DNA from: Polytrichum commune
Taxonomy: Eukaryota > Streptophyta > Polytrichopsida > Polytrichales > Polytrichaceae
Assembly: GCA_950295325.1 (NCBI GenBank)
Contig: OX485804.1
Span: 3,784,001-3,848,000, forward strand
Direction of reading: 5' to 3'
Length of the DNA: 64,000 bases
The stretch's first letter is position 1. The number at the start of each line of letters is the position of its first letter. Shown here in pieces: positions 34,624 through 47,876 of the stretch. A model generated the notes under the pieces. The model did no database searches, was not told the DNA's origin, and saw only the letters and a program-made list of their open reading frames with translations. Made by a program: the position numbers and the translations under genes.

Positions 34624-37600
34624 ATGCCTTATACACCTGGGCAAGGCGGATTGCTCACACTTACAAATAATAAAACGGCCTCGGCCTCCCGGCCTCGCCA
34701 CAAAACTAAAAACAAATACCAATTCACAAACATCTGGGCACCCAACAAAATAACAAATCACGAACCTAAAAGCAACACAAGTACACACTTTCCAACTAAA
34801 CAACTAGCAAATATAATACCCGCTTTACCTAACCTATTTACTACAACTAAGTTCATACTCAATAAATATAAAAAAATACATAAGAAAAAACCAAAATTAC
34901 TTCAACTCCACGGATACTACTTCATCAATAAATTAACATTATTGCAATGCGGAGATATAGAACCTAACCCCGGACCAATGCCTGATATCCTACACACACA
35001 CCCCGCTACACATAAAAAAAGAGCCAAAACATATTTTATCCCAAACACAATAAAATTTCAACCAGAGTACCAACATATAGCAAACACGTTCGCTCCCATA
35101 CTAAAACAGAATCACCCACTACACCACCAAACAACCATCATATATCCATACCTACATCAATACATCCTAATACAAAGTCATTCCCAATCAACTCATATAC
35201 TATATGCCTTAGTCATTACGATAAATCCCTCAATAGACACATGCAACAACATATTAGCCCAACCCCGCATTTACCACTTTAACGATATATGGACCAACAC
35301 ACTAATCATTAGACTAGCCAACCTCAACAACCCTCCCGAGCGACACATCCTAACACAACACCCATACACAATATTTGTTGAAAATAACCAAGATATAATA
35401 CACCCCAAAAACTCTATACATACCGAGTTATATAAATTTATCCACAACCAAGAGACTCCACCTACACTAACCATACTCCAAAGGAAATTCCCCTTTCTTC
35501 CTATAAAACTGATTACTGAGTCACTCCGGTGCTTAGAAAACATAGACGAATATTCACACCCACCACCACTCCCAAACATCCCCACACCAGCCCCAAGAAC
35601 AATTACAAACACTAACCACGAAACAAATATAATAACATGGAATGCCTCGTCACTTAACACAGCCTTACCAAACCTAAAAAACTTAATAAACCATTCCTTT
35701 AGCAACATAGCGATTATAAATATTCAAGAAACCAAACTCACAGCAACTAAATCCACAAAATACATTCAGAACCAATTCCCTGAATACAAGCTCATTTTTA
35801 ACAACACACACGCCCTCACAAGATGCATAAAACAAAGAATGCCTTACACCCCGGGTAGAGGTGGTCTTCTCACACTTATTCATAACAAATACGCATTTCC
35901 TGGGAATGTTACCAAGACACCCACACCAGCAAATATCTCCCCTTATCTACAAATAATAAAAATACACAACCATCCTCTCTTGCCATGGCTAATCATACAT
36001 ATGTATATGCCCACACACGTAGATGACACCCACCTCATTCCCTACCTTAAAACCACAATCATCAACCAAATAACTGCGCACCCAAACCACACGCACATTT
36101 TATGTGGAGATTTTAATAAAGATATTGCACTCATCGGAAGACAAAATAACAACAATCATACGCCACCACAAGAGGACGACATTCAATGGAAAAACTTTAC
36201 TACAACCCTAAATCTAGAATATATTCCAACAAACACTAACTTTTCAAGACAAGGAAGTTATAATTACACGTCAACCAACCTTATCGACGGTTTCTATATC
36301 AACTCACCAGATAACAACAGATTCGCCTCTACAACTAATACAAACATAAATCTAAATTCAGACCACTATCCAGTCACATTACACATACCTCAAAACTTAC
36401 TTATAGCTAGACCACCACCCCCCGCAAATATTACACCAACTAGAATATTAAATCCAATCCCGCCGGAAAACTTAGAGAAATTTAATATAGAAATTTTTGA
36501 AGCAAATACCACGCAAATAAACGAACTAACCATCCTACTAGAAAATCACAACAACCTCACCCCTGATCAATGGCAAGAAGCTTGTACATCTTTAGACAAC
36601 ATTATAGAAAAAATTTCAGTAACCATTGAAAAACCTGCAAAGTTGCCCCAATACCAACCCTTACAAACAAAACAGCTCAGCAAGGCGGTTTTCCACCACG
36701 GAAACTATCCAAAGAATGGAAACGACACCTCGACACATACCATCTTATTAGAAAAACGATATACATTGCAAGAAACAACCCACACTAGCAAGGTCATCCC
36801 ATTTTAAACGAAATCCGTAACCACCAACACGTACAAATTCCGCATCCACCTACAACAACCACCCCCCCAAATGAATGGATTGACACCATAGCCGCTATCG
36901 CAAAAACCTCCAATAAAGAAGCCAGAAAAATCACCACAAAATACACCAAACACTATATTCTAAAAGCCGTATCAAAATACCGCCAAATGTATGAAAAAAG
37001 TTCCAAAAAGATAAATAGGAAAGTCTTTAAGCACTCCGAAACCTCACCCCTCGACTCCATCACGGATAGACAAAATAACATATTAACCAATCCTGAAGAT
37101 ATTGCGAAAGAAATACACATTCAACAATCCATCAGTAATCGTCCAACAGTACCCACATGCTACTATCATAACATTCACCCACCACACTACACATGTGGCG
37201 TTAGGCAATACCCATGGCATGACTTAGAAGGATTCACAATTGAACAGCGGGGAGAACCCCAAACCCCCCTGCACACATACTTTGACCAAGAAACATACGA
37301 CCTCTGCCTCAAAAACCTAGGAAACAATAAAGCCCCAGGACCGGACAAAATTCCTAATTCAATCATAAAGAATATGCCTCCACGTTTTCACAAGATACTC
37401 TTTCTATTCTTTAAACATTGCTACAAACAAAAACAAATTCCCGCCTCCTGGAAAAACTAGTCTAACGGTCTTACTATACAAGAAAAGTGATTCATCACTA
37501 CTTACCAACCATAGATCTATTGCACTAGCTAACACCATATACAAACTATACACAAGCACATTAACTTCTATTCTCTCAGCTTATGGTGAAAGACACCAAA

Positions 37601-40600
37601 TACTGCATGATAGCCAAGAAGGATTCAGAGCAGAACAAGGAACATCCACACAACTTCAACTCCTCATTGCAGCATTGGAAGACGTAAGATTTACAAACCA
37701 AGATATATATATCTTCTACATTGATTTAAAAACACTTTCGGTTCCATTGATCATGTAAGACTCTTAGCCATAATGAAAGACCTTGGATTCCCAATAGATG
37801 TTATAAACCTCATCGGTAATATATACTCACAATCCACTACTATATATCTTGGAGAATACTTCGGCAAAATCCTACCCATCCCCATTCAAAGAGGTACAAT
37901 ACAAGGAGACACTCTCAGCCCCTACTTATTTTTAATATTCTTAGAACCCCTCCTTAGATGGTTACAACAAGGTGACAACGGATATACCTTTGGAACTTCC
38001 AAAATTAAAATCACATCCGCAGCATATGCCGATGACCTAGCAATGATTGCCAACAAATTAAAATCCTTACAAACCCAACTAAACAAATTAGACAAATTCT
38101 GCGAATTTGCGGAAATGGACCTTGGAATATCCAAGTGTGCAGTGACCGGATGCCCCAATAAATCTAAAATGAACCCCATAACATTCAAAGCCCTGATTCA
38201 ATCCACTAATATAAACTATAGAAACCAACCATTACCAGTCTTAGATCAACATGAACCATACACCTACCTGGGAATCAATCTCGCACCATCCCTTAAATGG
38301 AAAACACAAATTAATACCACTACAGCTAAAGTTATTAAACAATGTCAAGCCCTTGTAGCATGCCCAGCCACCATGAAACAAAAAATCAACATGACAGATA
38401 CAGTCATATGTGCTGGTATAGCCTACAGCTTTTACGCAGTACCATACTTTATTCCGGCTATCAAAAAACTCGATAAGAAGATTATAGCACTTCATAAAAC
38501 AATTTGCGGATTACCAAAAAGCACATCTAATATCGCTACACAACTCCCACACGATCTATTCGGAATTGAAGCATTCTCTCTACAAAATGCCCTCAATGAC
38601 AAAGGTAGACTTGGTAAAATCTATCATGGCTTAACACAATTTATACTTGCAAAATTTGGAGGTTCCAAAGAAATAACCCGCATTAAATATCACCATTGTG
38701 TCAGATCACCTATCACGAGAACGCTATTCCTACTTAAACATGAAGCCGGAGTCCACCTAAAAAGTACAATAAATAGCTTTTTATTAAACCCATCCACACT
38801 TGAAACTGCATGGTTGAAAGAAGCTCAAAACCTACAGGGCCTAAACCCAACACTTCGCTTAAATTATTACAAAAACTCCTATTGCACAATATAATAAAAT
38901 TAGAACAAATAATCATGCCCAATGGCACAACCTTAATGAACCCAGACGATTTTAAAATATACCACTCCAATCCTACAAAAATCATCAAAAGTGCATTAAA
39001 CATTGCGAATCAACTATTTTGCCACCCTTCCTGCCACCAAGACTGCCACCTACCATGCCCACACCACTACCCCCCACAAACCTTAAAGAATGATTACACA
39101 ATAATAAATCATACCATCCTCCCTCAACACCCAACCCCCCCAATACACCCCCCAAACCCCGTATCCCCCACCTACCCCCGCCTCCCAAAAATATGCTTAA
39201 CAACCCCCGTCAATTTCCTATACACACAATACTAGATCACAAACAACGACAACTAATAGATTCTAACGGGATTAAAAGAAATGACACATCATACCTATGC
39301 CAATGGACTACAACAAATAATACCAGATACAACAAATGGCGCACCCAAAGAGAGCTATTTCCCTATTGTGATACCTATACTAGTTGCCACAACACCGAAC
39401 TACTTACCCAATATTATACGAAAAGACAACACAAATTCTTCACAAATATCGTCAACACATACTTCTCCACGGAACAACTAAGAGATACCAGATACGTTAT
39501 CCCTGCCACAATAATTCCATTGGCACATATCTCCATTAATGAATGCAACCCAGAGAGTGACATCGAAACAAATACTAACACTATCCAAACACAATTCGAC
39601 GTCGCTCACATATATGAAGACAACGGCCGGCACCTCATTACCATCCCAAAAACTAGATTATTCTGGCTATGGAAACAATACCATCAAGCTAAAGATACCC
39701 CACATAATCTAGAACCACCTACCCAATCATTTGAAACTGAAATCGTGTGGCTATACCAAAGGTATAAATACCGTATTCCAAAAATGACCCACTTAAACGT
39801 GCCCAATATACTATACCAACTCCAATATTAGATTTCCTAATAACGTCATTTAACATCAACCATTCATACTTCTCATCCCCAGTTACTTGTTCCACACAAT
39901 TCACCCAATTCCACTCACCATTCTCTAGGGATAGAATATTTGGATCCCTAGGAAAAACATTTGACCAAAAATGGAAGGGAATTGGTTACGCCCATCCCCA
40001 TAACGCAACAGACTTACAACAAGCCATCCATTGGGCCCGCATTGCGGCCAAAAACGACCCAAATACAATCACTATACTTATCTCAAAAGATATGGATTGG
40101 TACCATAACTTTAACCCATACACTGGCCCATTCTTGGACACACACATCATTGCCCATTTTGCAGCAGACACCATCATATACGAAGAACCCACAATTCCCC
40201 CCGAACTCAATATCACGAGGAAAGAATTATCAACACTACGAATATTCTGTATCCACCACCAAAACAATCACATCGGTACCTACGAACAAATGAATCAACT
40301 CACCAACATAGCAAATAACCTCCAAATATTACAAATTCACACACAAATTGCACCACCCACCCCCTTAAATACCGCCGTTAATCCTAGCAAAAGATGGGCT
40401 AAATCTAACTATCCAAACACACCCAATAATAATAACATACTTATTTCACAATTCCCTAATTACCAAACCAACTTACCATTAAAATTCCATCCACAATTCA
40501 GCTACTATACAGACGGTTCTTTTATGAAACCCAAAGAAATTAACCCTGGAGTATGGAGAAGAGAAAGAGCTGGCTATGGAATCTATAGCCCAAAGGGCCT

Positions 40601-41963
40601 TAACATCTCCAAAAGACTACATGGACTCCAAAACATACTACGAGCAGAAATGATAGCCATACATGAAACACTAACAATCATTAATACACTATATCCAAAC
40701 GAACCCGCCTACATATTTACCGACAGTCTCAATGTATTATACTTACTCAACACACAAATTAAACACCCCACACTTCACAATAGCCACCCTGACCAAATCA
40801 CCCTCGCCACCATGGTACAACTTCTTCAAAACCGAACCCAACCAATCACATTATACAAAGTCAGAGCACACGTCAACATTAACGGCAACAAACAAGCAGA
40901 CAAATTGGCAAAAGAAGGGCCAGAACTAGAGCACAGAATTGCCATTCACCCATATGAACATGCCCATGCCACCCCATACTACTACCAAAAGGACGTTTGG
41001 GCCTCAATGTTGGACGTTCCTGATAAAGGCCCTGTTAGATTCCTAGAAAAACAAATTATTAAATACGACAGGGAAAACAACTTGGAAAACATGGCCACAC
41101 AAACCCCCAACACTTACAAATGGATAGGAAATGAAGATATAGACAAAGAACTTTCTAACGAATTCTGGGAAAACCCGGAAATCACGGATAAACAAAAATC
41201 ATGTCTCATCAAATTCCGAACAGGAACCTATATGGGCAATGCTCGAAAACAACTGTTCTTCGGTAGACAATCATATCCCTCTATTACGTGCCCCATTTGC
41301 AACTCATACGAACCGGACACGTGGTTACATGTACTACTTACGTGTAAACAACAACATATACATTCACTTCACGTCAAAAGACACAACAAAGCTGTTTGGG
41401 AAATTAGGAAATTACTAATCTCATCTGAAAAATCTCCATGTTACATTCTCATGAACGTTGGCACCTTTAATAATACATCCCAGGAAAACACCGTTCCCAA
41501 CTGGCTACTCCCTTGCACATGCAGTACACAAAGATGCCATTGTAACTCCAGATTTAGACCTGACATCCTTTGTGTTAGAGGACTACCGTACCAAAATGAC
41601 CCCCCCACAGACATGGACCCCAACCTCACCATACAATTCATCGAATTCACATACTGTAATGATAGATTCTCTCCAGAAACACTCGAAGCAAAAAATAACA
41701 AATATAAATCATTAATCGATAGTATTGCTGCTAGAGGATGGAAAGTTGACCCCCTTATTATAATCACCGCATGCGCTAGAGCCACTACACACATTCCTTC
41801 AATGAAATCACTCGAAAATAAATTTAAAATACCTATGCCTATCATTAAAAATACTTTTAAAAACATCAATACTATCGCTATTAAATATGCCATGTCTATC
41901 CTCCTACACAAAAGAAGAATAGAAAACCACCAACCCCTACCCCAAACACTAGACCCCCCATAG
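34624..41963 (+). pseudogene. retrotransposon ORF2: 2A, APE, RT, RNase H, CCHC, RLE (frameshifted)
   Basis: About 2,440 codons if restored. In order: GDIEPNPGP (34951-34977); APE endonuclease from about 35630 (ITWNASSL, NIQETKL, GDFNKD, SDHYPV); RT (NNKAPGPDKIPNSII; FRAEQGTSTQLQLL; YIDLK and FGSIDH split by a shift; QRGTIQGDTLSPYLFL; AAYADDLAMI); RNase H from about 40500 (YYTDGSF, LRAEMIAI, FTDSLNVLYLL, AHVNINGNKQADKLA); CCHC finger near 41290 (CPIC to WLHVLLTC); RLE (KRHNKAVWEI, RFRPDIL, IQFIEFTY, KNNKYKSL), matching the PD-(D/E)xK endonuclease layout of R2-type elements. Frame breaks occur near 36690, 37455, 37733, 38875 and 39830, plus stops. The apparent Met at 34624 lies in a short copy of an APE segment found again at 35840, so the true start is uncertain. 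Confidence 0.85.
34951..34977 (+). other. 2A-type ribosome-skipping motif (GDIEPNPGP)
   Basis: Codons 110-118 of the ORF2 frame encode GDIEPNPGP, preceded by LTLLQC and followed by Met. It fits the D(V/I)ExNPGP consensus exactly; skipping would fall between G (34972-34974) and P (34975-34977). It would release an N-terminal peptide from the APE-RT polyprotein. 2A motifs at ORF2 N-termini are known in some animal and trypanosome non-LTR elements. Activity here is inferred. Confidence 0.85.
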
Positions 41964-42204
41964 ACAAAGCCATAAAACTTTGGTAACTAAGCCACTCTAC
42001 TACATCCACTAACAAATGCACTAGAGACTTGGCGACCCAAACCATACTAACAATCCCCCCTAAAAACTAACCATTTTGGTTCTTGTTACTAGTAACTGGT
42101 GACTATAGTGTCTACTCTCGAAAGGGAGGAGTAGATCTTTACCTCCATACCTTTGTCCTGTGGGCATCGGATTGGAGGAGGATCGAACAGACACTTCATT
42201 CACG

Positions 42205-42280
42205 TCGGTCTCCTCCAGAGACCGAAGTTTTTCTTCTTTTTTCTTCTTGATGACGAGGTTGGGTGTATGGACACCTAGTC
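42205..42280 (+). other. 3' UTR hairpins and T-rich tract
   Basis: TCGGTCTC (42205-42212) pairs perfectly with 42218-42225 across a 5-nt loop and is followed by a T/C tract (TTTTTCTTCTTTTTTCTTC). Next, TTGATGAC (42246-42253) pairs with GTCATCAA (42273-42280), with an inner GGTGT/ACACC pair. This may be the structured 3' end of the retrotransposon. Confidence 0.6.
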
Positions 42281-42377
42281 ATCAACGGTAGTGTCATTGT
42301 AAGGTAACTACCAATATTGATGGATAATTGAATATTCTAACCACATGTGCCAGTGTATAAGCGGAGGATGATTGGAG

Positions 42378-42827
42378 CTAGACAACGTCTAGTTGAAGAT
42401 GGATGGATTGGAGTTAGACAACTCCAGATTGACAACATGTGCACTGGAGTTAGACAGCTCCGCATATAGTGCATTGGAATTAGACCATTCCATATTGAGA
42501 ACACGTGCACATGAGTTAGACAACTCTCGATGAGGTGCATTGGAATTGGACCATTCCAGAATTGGAAAGATGAATGTTATTCATTGGAGCTAGACAACTC
42601 TTAATGAATAGATAGATCTAGTTGGAATTAGACAATTCCAACTAGAAGAATGAATGGATGAATTTAGTTGGAATTAGACAATTCCAACTAGAAAGAAGAA
42701 TGGATGAATCCAATTGGAATTAGACAATTCCAATTGGAAGAATGAGATTGAGATAAGAGATGGAAGAAGGTTCTAGAAGAACCAAAGATAGAAGATTCAT
42801 AGTAGAACTAAAAGATAGAGCTATGAA
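42378..42827 (+). repeat. array of about ten covarying hairpins with AGAC loops
   Basis: Imperfect tandem hairpins mostly share loop AGAC while stems vary in a paired way. Examples: 42409-42426 (TGGAGTT arm), 42475-42492 (TGGAAT), 42513-42526 (GAGTT), 42541-42558, 42580-42607, 42617-42646 (TCTAGTTGGAATT, 13-bp perfect stem), 42665-42690 (11 bp) and 42709-42738 (TCCAATTGGAATT, 13 bp). A different palindrome starts the array (CTAGAC/GTCTAG, 42378-42392). Two more hairpins follow (42769-42783; TTCATAG/CTATGAA, 42796-42827). Units are 25-60 bp apart. Function unknown. Confidence 0.88.
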
Positions 42828-42829
42828 TA

Positions 42830-43370
42830 TGATATTTTTACTATATGTAAAGATAGAAAGTAAAAGTAGTGCTTCGGCATAAGAAGAAGCTTGGGGGAAG
42901 ATAGAGGACTTTTTGTCTCTCTCCTATGGTCAGGTGGTTGAGCTTTAACCAAGACCTACTTGGTCTATGATTGTTTTGGGTTGATACGTGTTAGTGTGGA
43001 AGTTGGTGATAAACCGGTGAGAGATTCGTTACAGATATATTGAAAAAACTCTAGGTTGTTTTGTGTTGTTGCGGTTGTTACAGATGTAGTTGAATATGTT
43101 TTGTACATGATATTTTTTTTCATTTTTTTGAATAAAATGACTTTGAATTGAGAAGTTGTCCCATAATGTATTAAAATAAGTGATGTAAATAACCTTATGT
43201 GATGGAATTAATTTATTAATTTAATATAAAAATACAATTATGAATTCAATATTAATATTTATCCAAAAATAATTAAATATGTAAAAAATGATTAATTTTG
43301 TCAATAATATATACAATATTAATTAAGTACGTAAAAATTAATTAATCAATACTTAGTTTTCTATATAAAC
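42830..43370. other. no recognisable gene
   Basis: AT-rich, with TTAATTAA-type words from 43200 to 43365. It may be the tail of a transcription unit containing the hairpin array, but nothing shows this. Confidence 0.4.
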
Positions 43371-43399
43371 ATGATTGTTACCAACGGTAATTACTGGTA

Positions 43400-43960
43400 C
43401 TGTTATTTATCAGAGTGGGAGGGGCCTATGATCAGGGAGAACCGGCAGTTAGTTACAGATGAACTGGATGAATTTGAGAAATTACCGGTTTATGTTCAAG
43501 ATTGCAGGAAAATTACCGATCATTTTAGAAAAATTTATAGAATATACCCCAATTTAATGAAGGAAAACCAGGGGATATCACATTTAACCGATTGGACTTG
43601 CAAACACTAGGATCTCAATCGGTTATACCCTAAAATCTCCCCGATCACTGGGAGGGGCAGCAGAATGTAAGTGAGTGGGGCTGCCCCATGGCTCCAACCA
43701 GGTAGATTGGATGGTGGCTGGTTGCAGCCCCACCCCCCTCCCCCAGCCACCACAACCATATTTCGCCGTCGATAAAGTGCCCTTGGAGCCCCGCTTGGAA
43801 ACCAGGGCTAGGTTTTTACAGCCGTTGGACCGGCTGGGGCTCCGGTGTGGCCCTGGTATGAGCGAGGACCACGGGTCAGTTACACTGGGCAACGAACTCA
43901 TGTGTCACGTCCTTAGTGGCGGGGGCCAGGCGAATACACATGTGATTTAGTCCGGAGTTC
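43400..43960 (-). repeat. interspersed repeat, inverted copy
   Basis: Reverse-complement relative of 25540-25960: its AT-rich part matches 24930-25010 and 25800-25950. The GC-rich part (43660-43930) shares GCGAGGACCACGGGT with 61125-61140. No supported coding frame. Confidence 0.5.
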
Positions 43961-44479
43961 GTTTTGGGTTTTGGAATGACCTTTCGAGGTGCCAGGTTGG
44001 TCACAATGGGTATCATTGTGTTTCTCATGAGACATTATTGTCAATGATCATGATTCCATTCCACTATGAAAAGATAGTTGTGACAATAAATTTTTTAAAG
44101 TCAAGAACGAAAGTAATGTTATCCTTTGTTGATACATTACTCTATATATAATAATAACCTCTTATCTAGATTGTTAATTTTCCTACCTCAAAGTGTATAC
44201 TTACTATTGACATAGTCTTGAACGTTTGGACTATAAATTTATTACGTATATTTATCGCAATTTCTTGCAGCTCAATGATTGTAAAACTATCAATAAAAAA
44301 TCATGAAATTTACTAAATTTGTTATTGTATTGATATGATCTTGAAATCATTAACAACAACTTTTCTTTTTGGGTACAATAAAAATTGAGCTCTAGAAAGC
44401 TTACTTTTTAGATGATTTAATGGAATCACAATATGCTCCAAGGAATAAAAGGGTAGGAGATTTCTCCACTATGTTACTT

Positions 44480-45190
44480 AGGGCCCATTTACACTATGGA
44501 CCATGAAGTCGGATCATGAAAGAGGGCCTTTTTAAATGGTATGAGTTCATGGTCCGACTTCTTAAAAAATTAGTTTTGAAAGCCTTGGGCCCCCCACTAG
44601 GTGTAAACCAAATGTGGACCAAGAAGAATGATCATGCACCAAAAGGTGAATGTGCTGATTTTTTTCTCATACATGCCCCAAAAGGGTAGGTTAAAAAAAA
44701 GAATCCAAGTTTGACCATTCTCTTGTCTTCTCTTGGGCTTCACTTGTCTTCACTTCTTGTTAAATGTGTCGAAGATGTGGCTTGCAAATCTTCTCACAAC
44801 AATTTTTACAACAGAATGAGCGATCTAATTTGGACATGTGACATGTACCTTGTGTCATCACTACACTAAATAGGATATTTAATGTTTGATTATATTTGAT
44901 GTTGTTACCACCGTACCTTGCTCAACACTAATTTTCAGTTATTTGATAAACAACGTTAGAAGATTTGCTAGAAGATATCTAGGAATTCTCCTTTTATCAT
45001 TGTTTTTTTTTTTCGTATCCTTACTAACACTAAATTAAAACATATAACTTCCACATATTACCATAGTTGATATTTAGTGTTTCAGTTTACATTTAATGTT
45101 ACTTAATTTCATAGGGTTATTGATATTTAGTGTATGTGTTCGTATTTAATGTATCAAACATTAAATATCCTATTAATTGTAGTAGAAAAC
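44480..45190 (+). repeat. interspersed repeat, inverted relative of 57400-58075
   Basis: Shares long similar stretches with the reverse complement of 57400-58075: AAAGCCTTGGGCCCC, GTGTAAACCAAAT, GACCAAGAAGAATGA, GCTTCACTTGTC and AAATGTGTCGAAGATGTG. It starts TTAGGGCCCATTTACACTA, resembling the end of the PIF-type element at 62422, so it may be a degraded PIF-type element. It has no coding capacity. Confidence 0.65.
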
Positions 45191-45440
45191 TATGCGAAAA
45201 AAGAACCGCAATTGAAGTGAAACAACGAAGGAAACAAGTGATAAGTTGAAATGGGCAAAGCCTTGTGGATGGGCTTCCCATTCACCAAGTTTTGTCAACT
45301 TCACTACTTGTTCCCCACATGTTGTGAATTGCCCAGTCTTGTTCCTTGTGTATACCGAGGTGCCATCAAAATCTTCATGAAGAGTGAGGCCCTAGGCTAT
45401 GTGTGTTGCAAGCTCTCTCAATGGTTTATTTGAATTAGAG

Positions 45441-46067
45441 TACACCAAATAGCACACACGCTACAATCAAACAAACACACGAGATCCTACATACTCATCA
45501 ATGCAAGAAAGCAAAACTCTAGACCTCAAGACATCACAATCCCCCACTAACAACTCCAATGCACATGCCCCATTCTCCCATGTACATGCTTAGCCAAACT
45601 CAAACCGCAAATCTTATGTCCCCATTAAAAGCCACCTCCCCCCCCCTCACCCCCCAAACACCAACCCCACCAAACGTCATACAATTTATGGAATTCACCT
45701 ACTGCCATGATAGATTTCCCAACACCGTTCACAAGGGAAAGGCCACCAAATAAAATCCACTCATACAAGCACTTAAAACAACGGGATGGCAAGTCAACCC
45801 CTCATCACTATCACAACCGGCGTTAGAGGGCCCATCCATGAACAATCAAATCAAGAATTAAAACAACTCAAAATACCCAAAAACGAAGTCAGAAGACTTA
45901 TAAAACAAATACACCAAATTGCCATTAAATACCTCACATACTTGATATTAAATAAAAGAAAATTGGACAACAAACAACCCCCCATAGACCCCCTTAGACA
46001 CAAGGCCCTGGACATATTGGACTAACAAGGCCCACCTTCTGAACCCCGACGTTACTCTTATTTTTAA
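45441..46067 (+). mobile_element. 5'-truncated dual-endonuclease-type retrotransposon, RLE end only
   Basis: Flanked by an 11-bp direct repeat TTGAATTAGAG (45430-45440 and 46068-46078); copy A has this word once, uninterrupted. The insert is A/C-rich like the long element. Its 3' half encodes a diverged RLE end: VIQFMEFTYCHDRF, then ATK and a stop where the long element has NNKYKS, then IKQIHQIAIKYLTYLILNKRK against INTIAIKYAMSILLHKRR. It ends TTATTTTT with no long A tail. It is a separate, diverged family member with further stops. Confidence 0.9.
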
Positions 46068-46078
46068 TTGAATTAGAG

Positions 46079-47876
<1,798 letters not shown>

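Larger units (their letters stand above)
29900..42340 (+). mobile_element. large non-LTR retrotransposon with dual endonucleases, RNase H and a 2A motif (Dualen/RandI-like)
   Basis: Sense-strand order is a leader (to about 31737 or 32064), ORF1 (RNA-binding-like), a 0.95-kb A/C spacer, and ORF2 with 2A motif, APE endonuclease, RT, about 430 residues without known domain, RNase H, CCHC finger and RLE. No LTRs or integrase were found. Having both APE and RLE in one ORF is the hallmark of Dualen/RandI elements, which I recall from Chlamydomonas; the affiliation is inferred from architecture. ORF2 has several frameshifts, so the copy is inactive. Outer limits are approximate: neither a target duplication nor a poly(A) tail was identified. 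Confidence 0.82.

Noticed and set aside
34936-34980. Integrated RNA-virus fragment, suggested by the 2A motif
   Set aside because: The motif sits in frame upstream of APE, RT and RNase H domains; no viral protease, helicase or capsid sequence was seen.
29900-42340. LTR retrotransposon
   Set aside because: RNase H and a separate ORF1 could suggest it, but there are no LTRs and no integrase, while APE and RLE domains and the RT motifs indicate a non-LTR element.
42337-42540. Minus-strand frame with a repeated peptide (LIESCLTHVHVFSIW-like)
   Set aside because: It is the translation of the hairpin array; the repetition comes from the DNA hairpins and there is no other coding evidence.
42378-42827. 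CRISPR-like array
   Set aside because: Units are palindromes of varying sequence and spacing, with no identical repeats, no distinct spacers and no cas genes, in a plant nuclear context.
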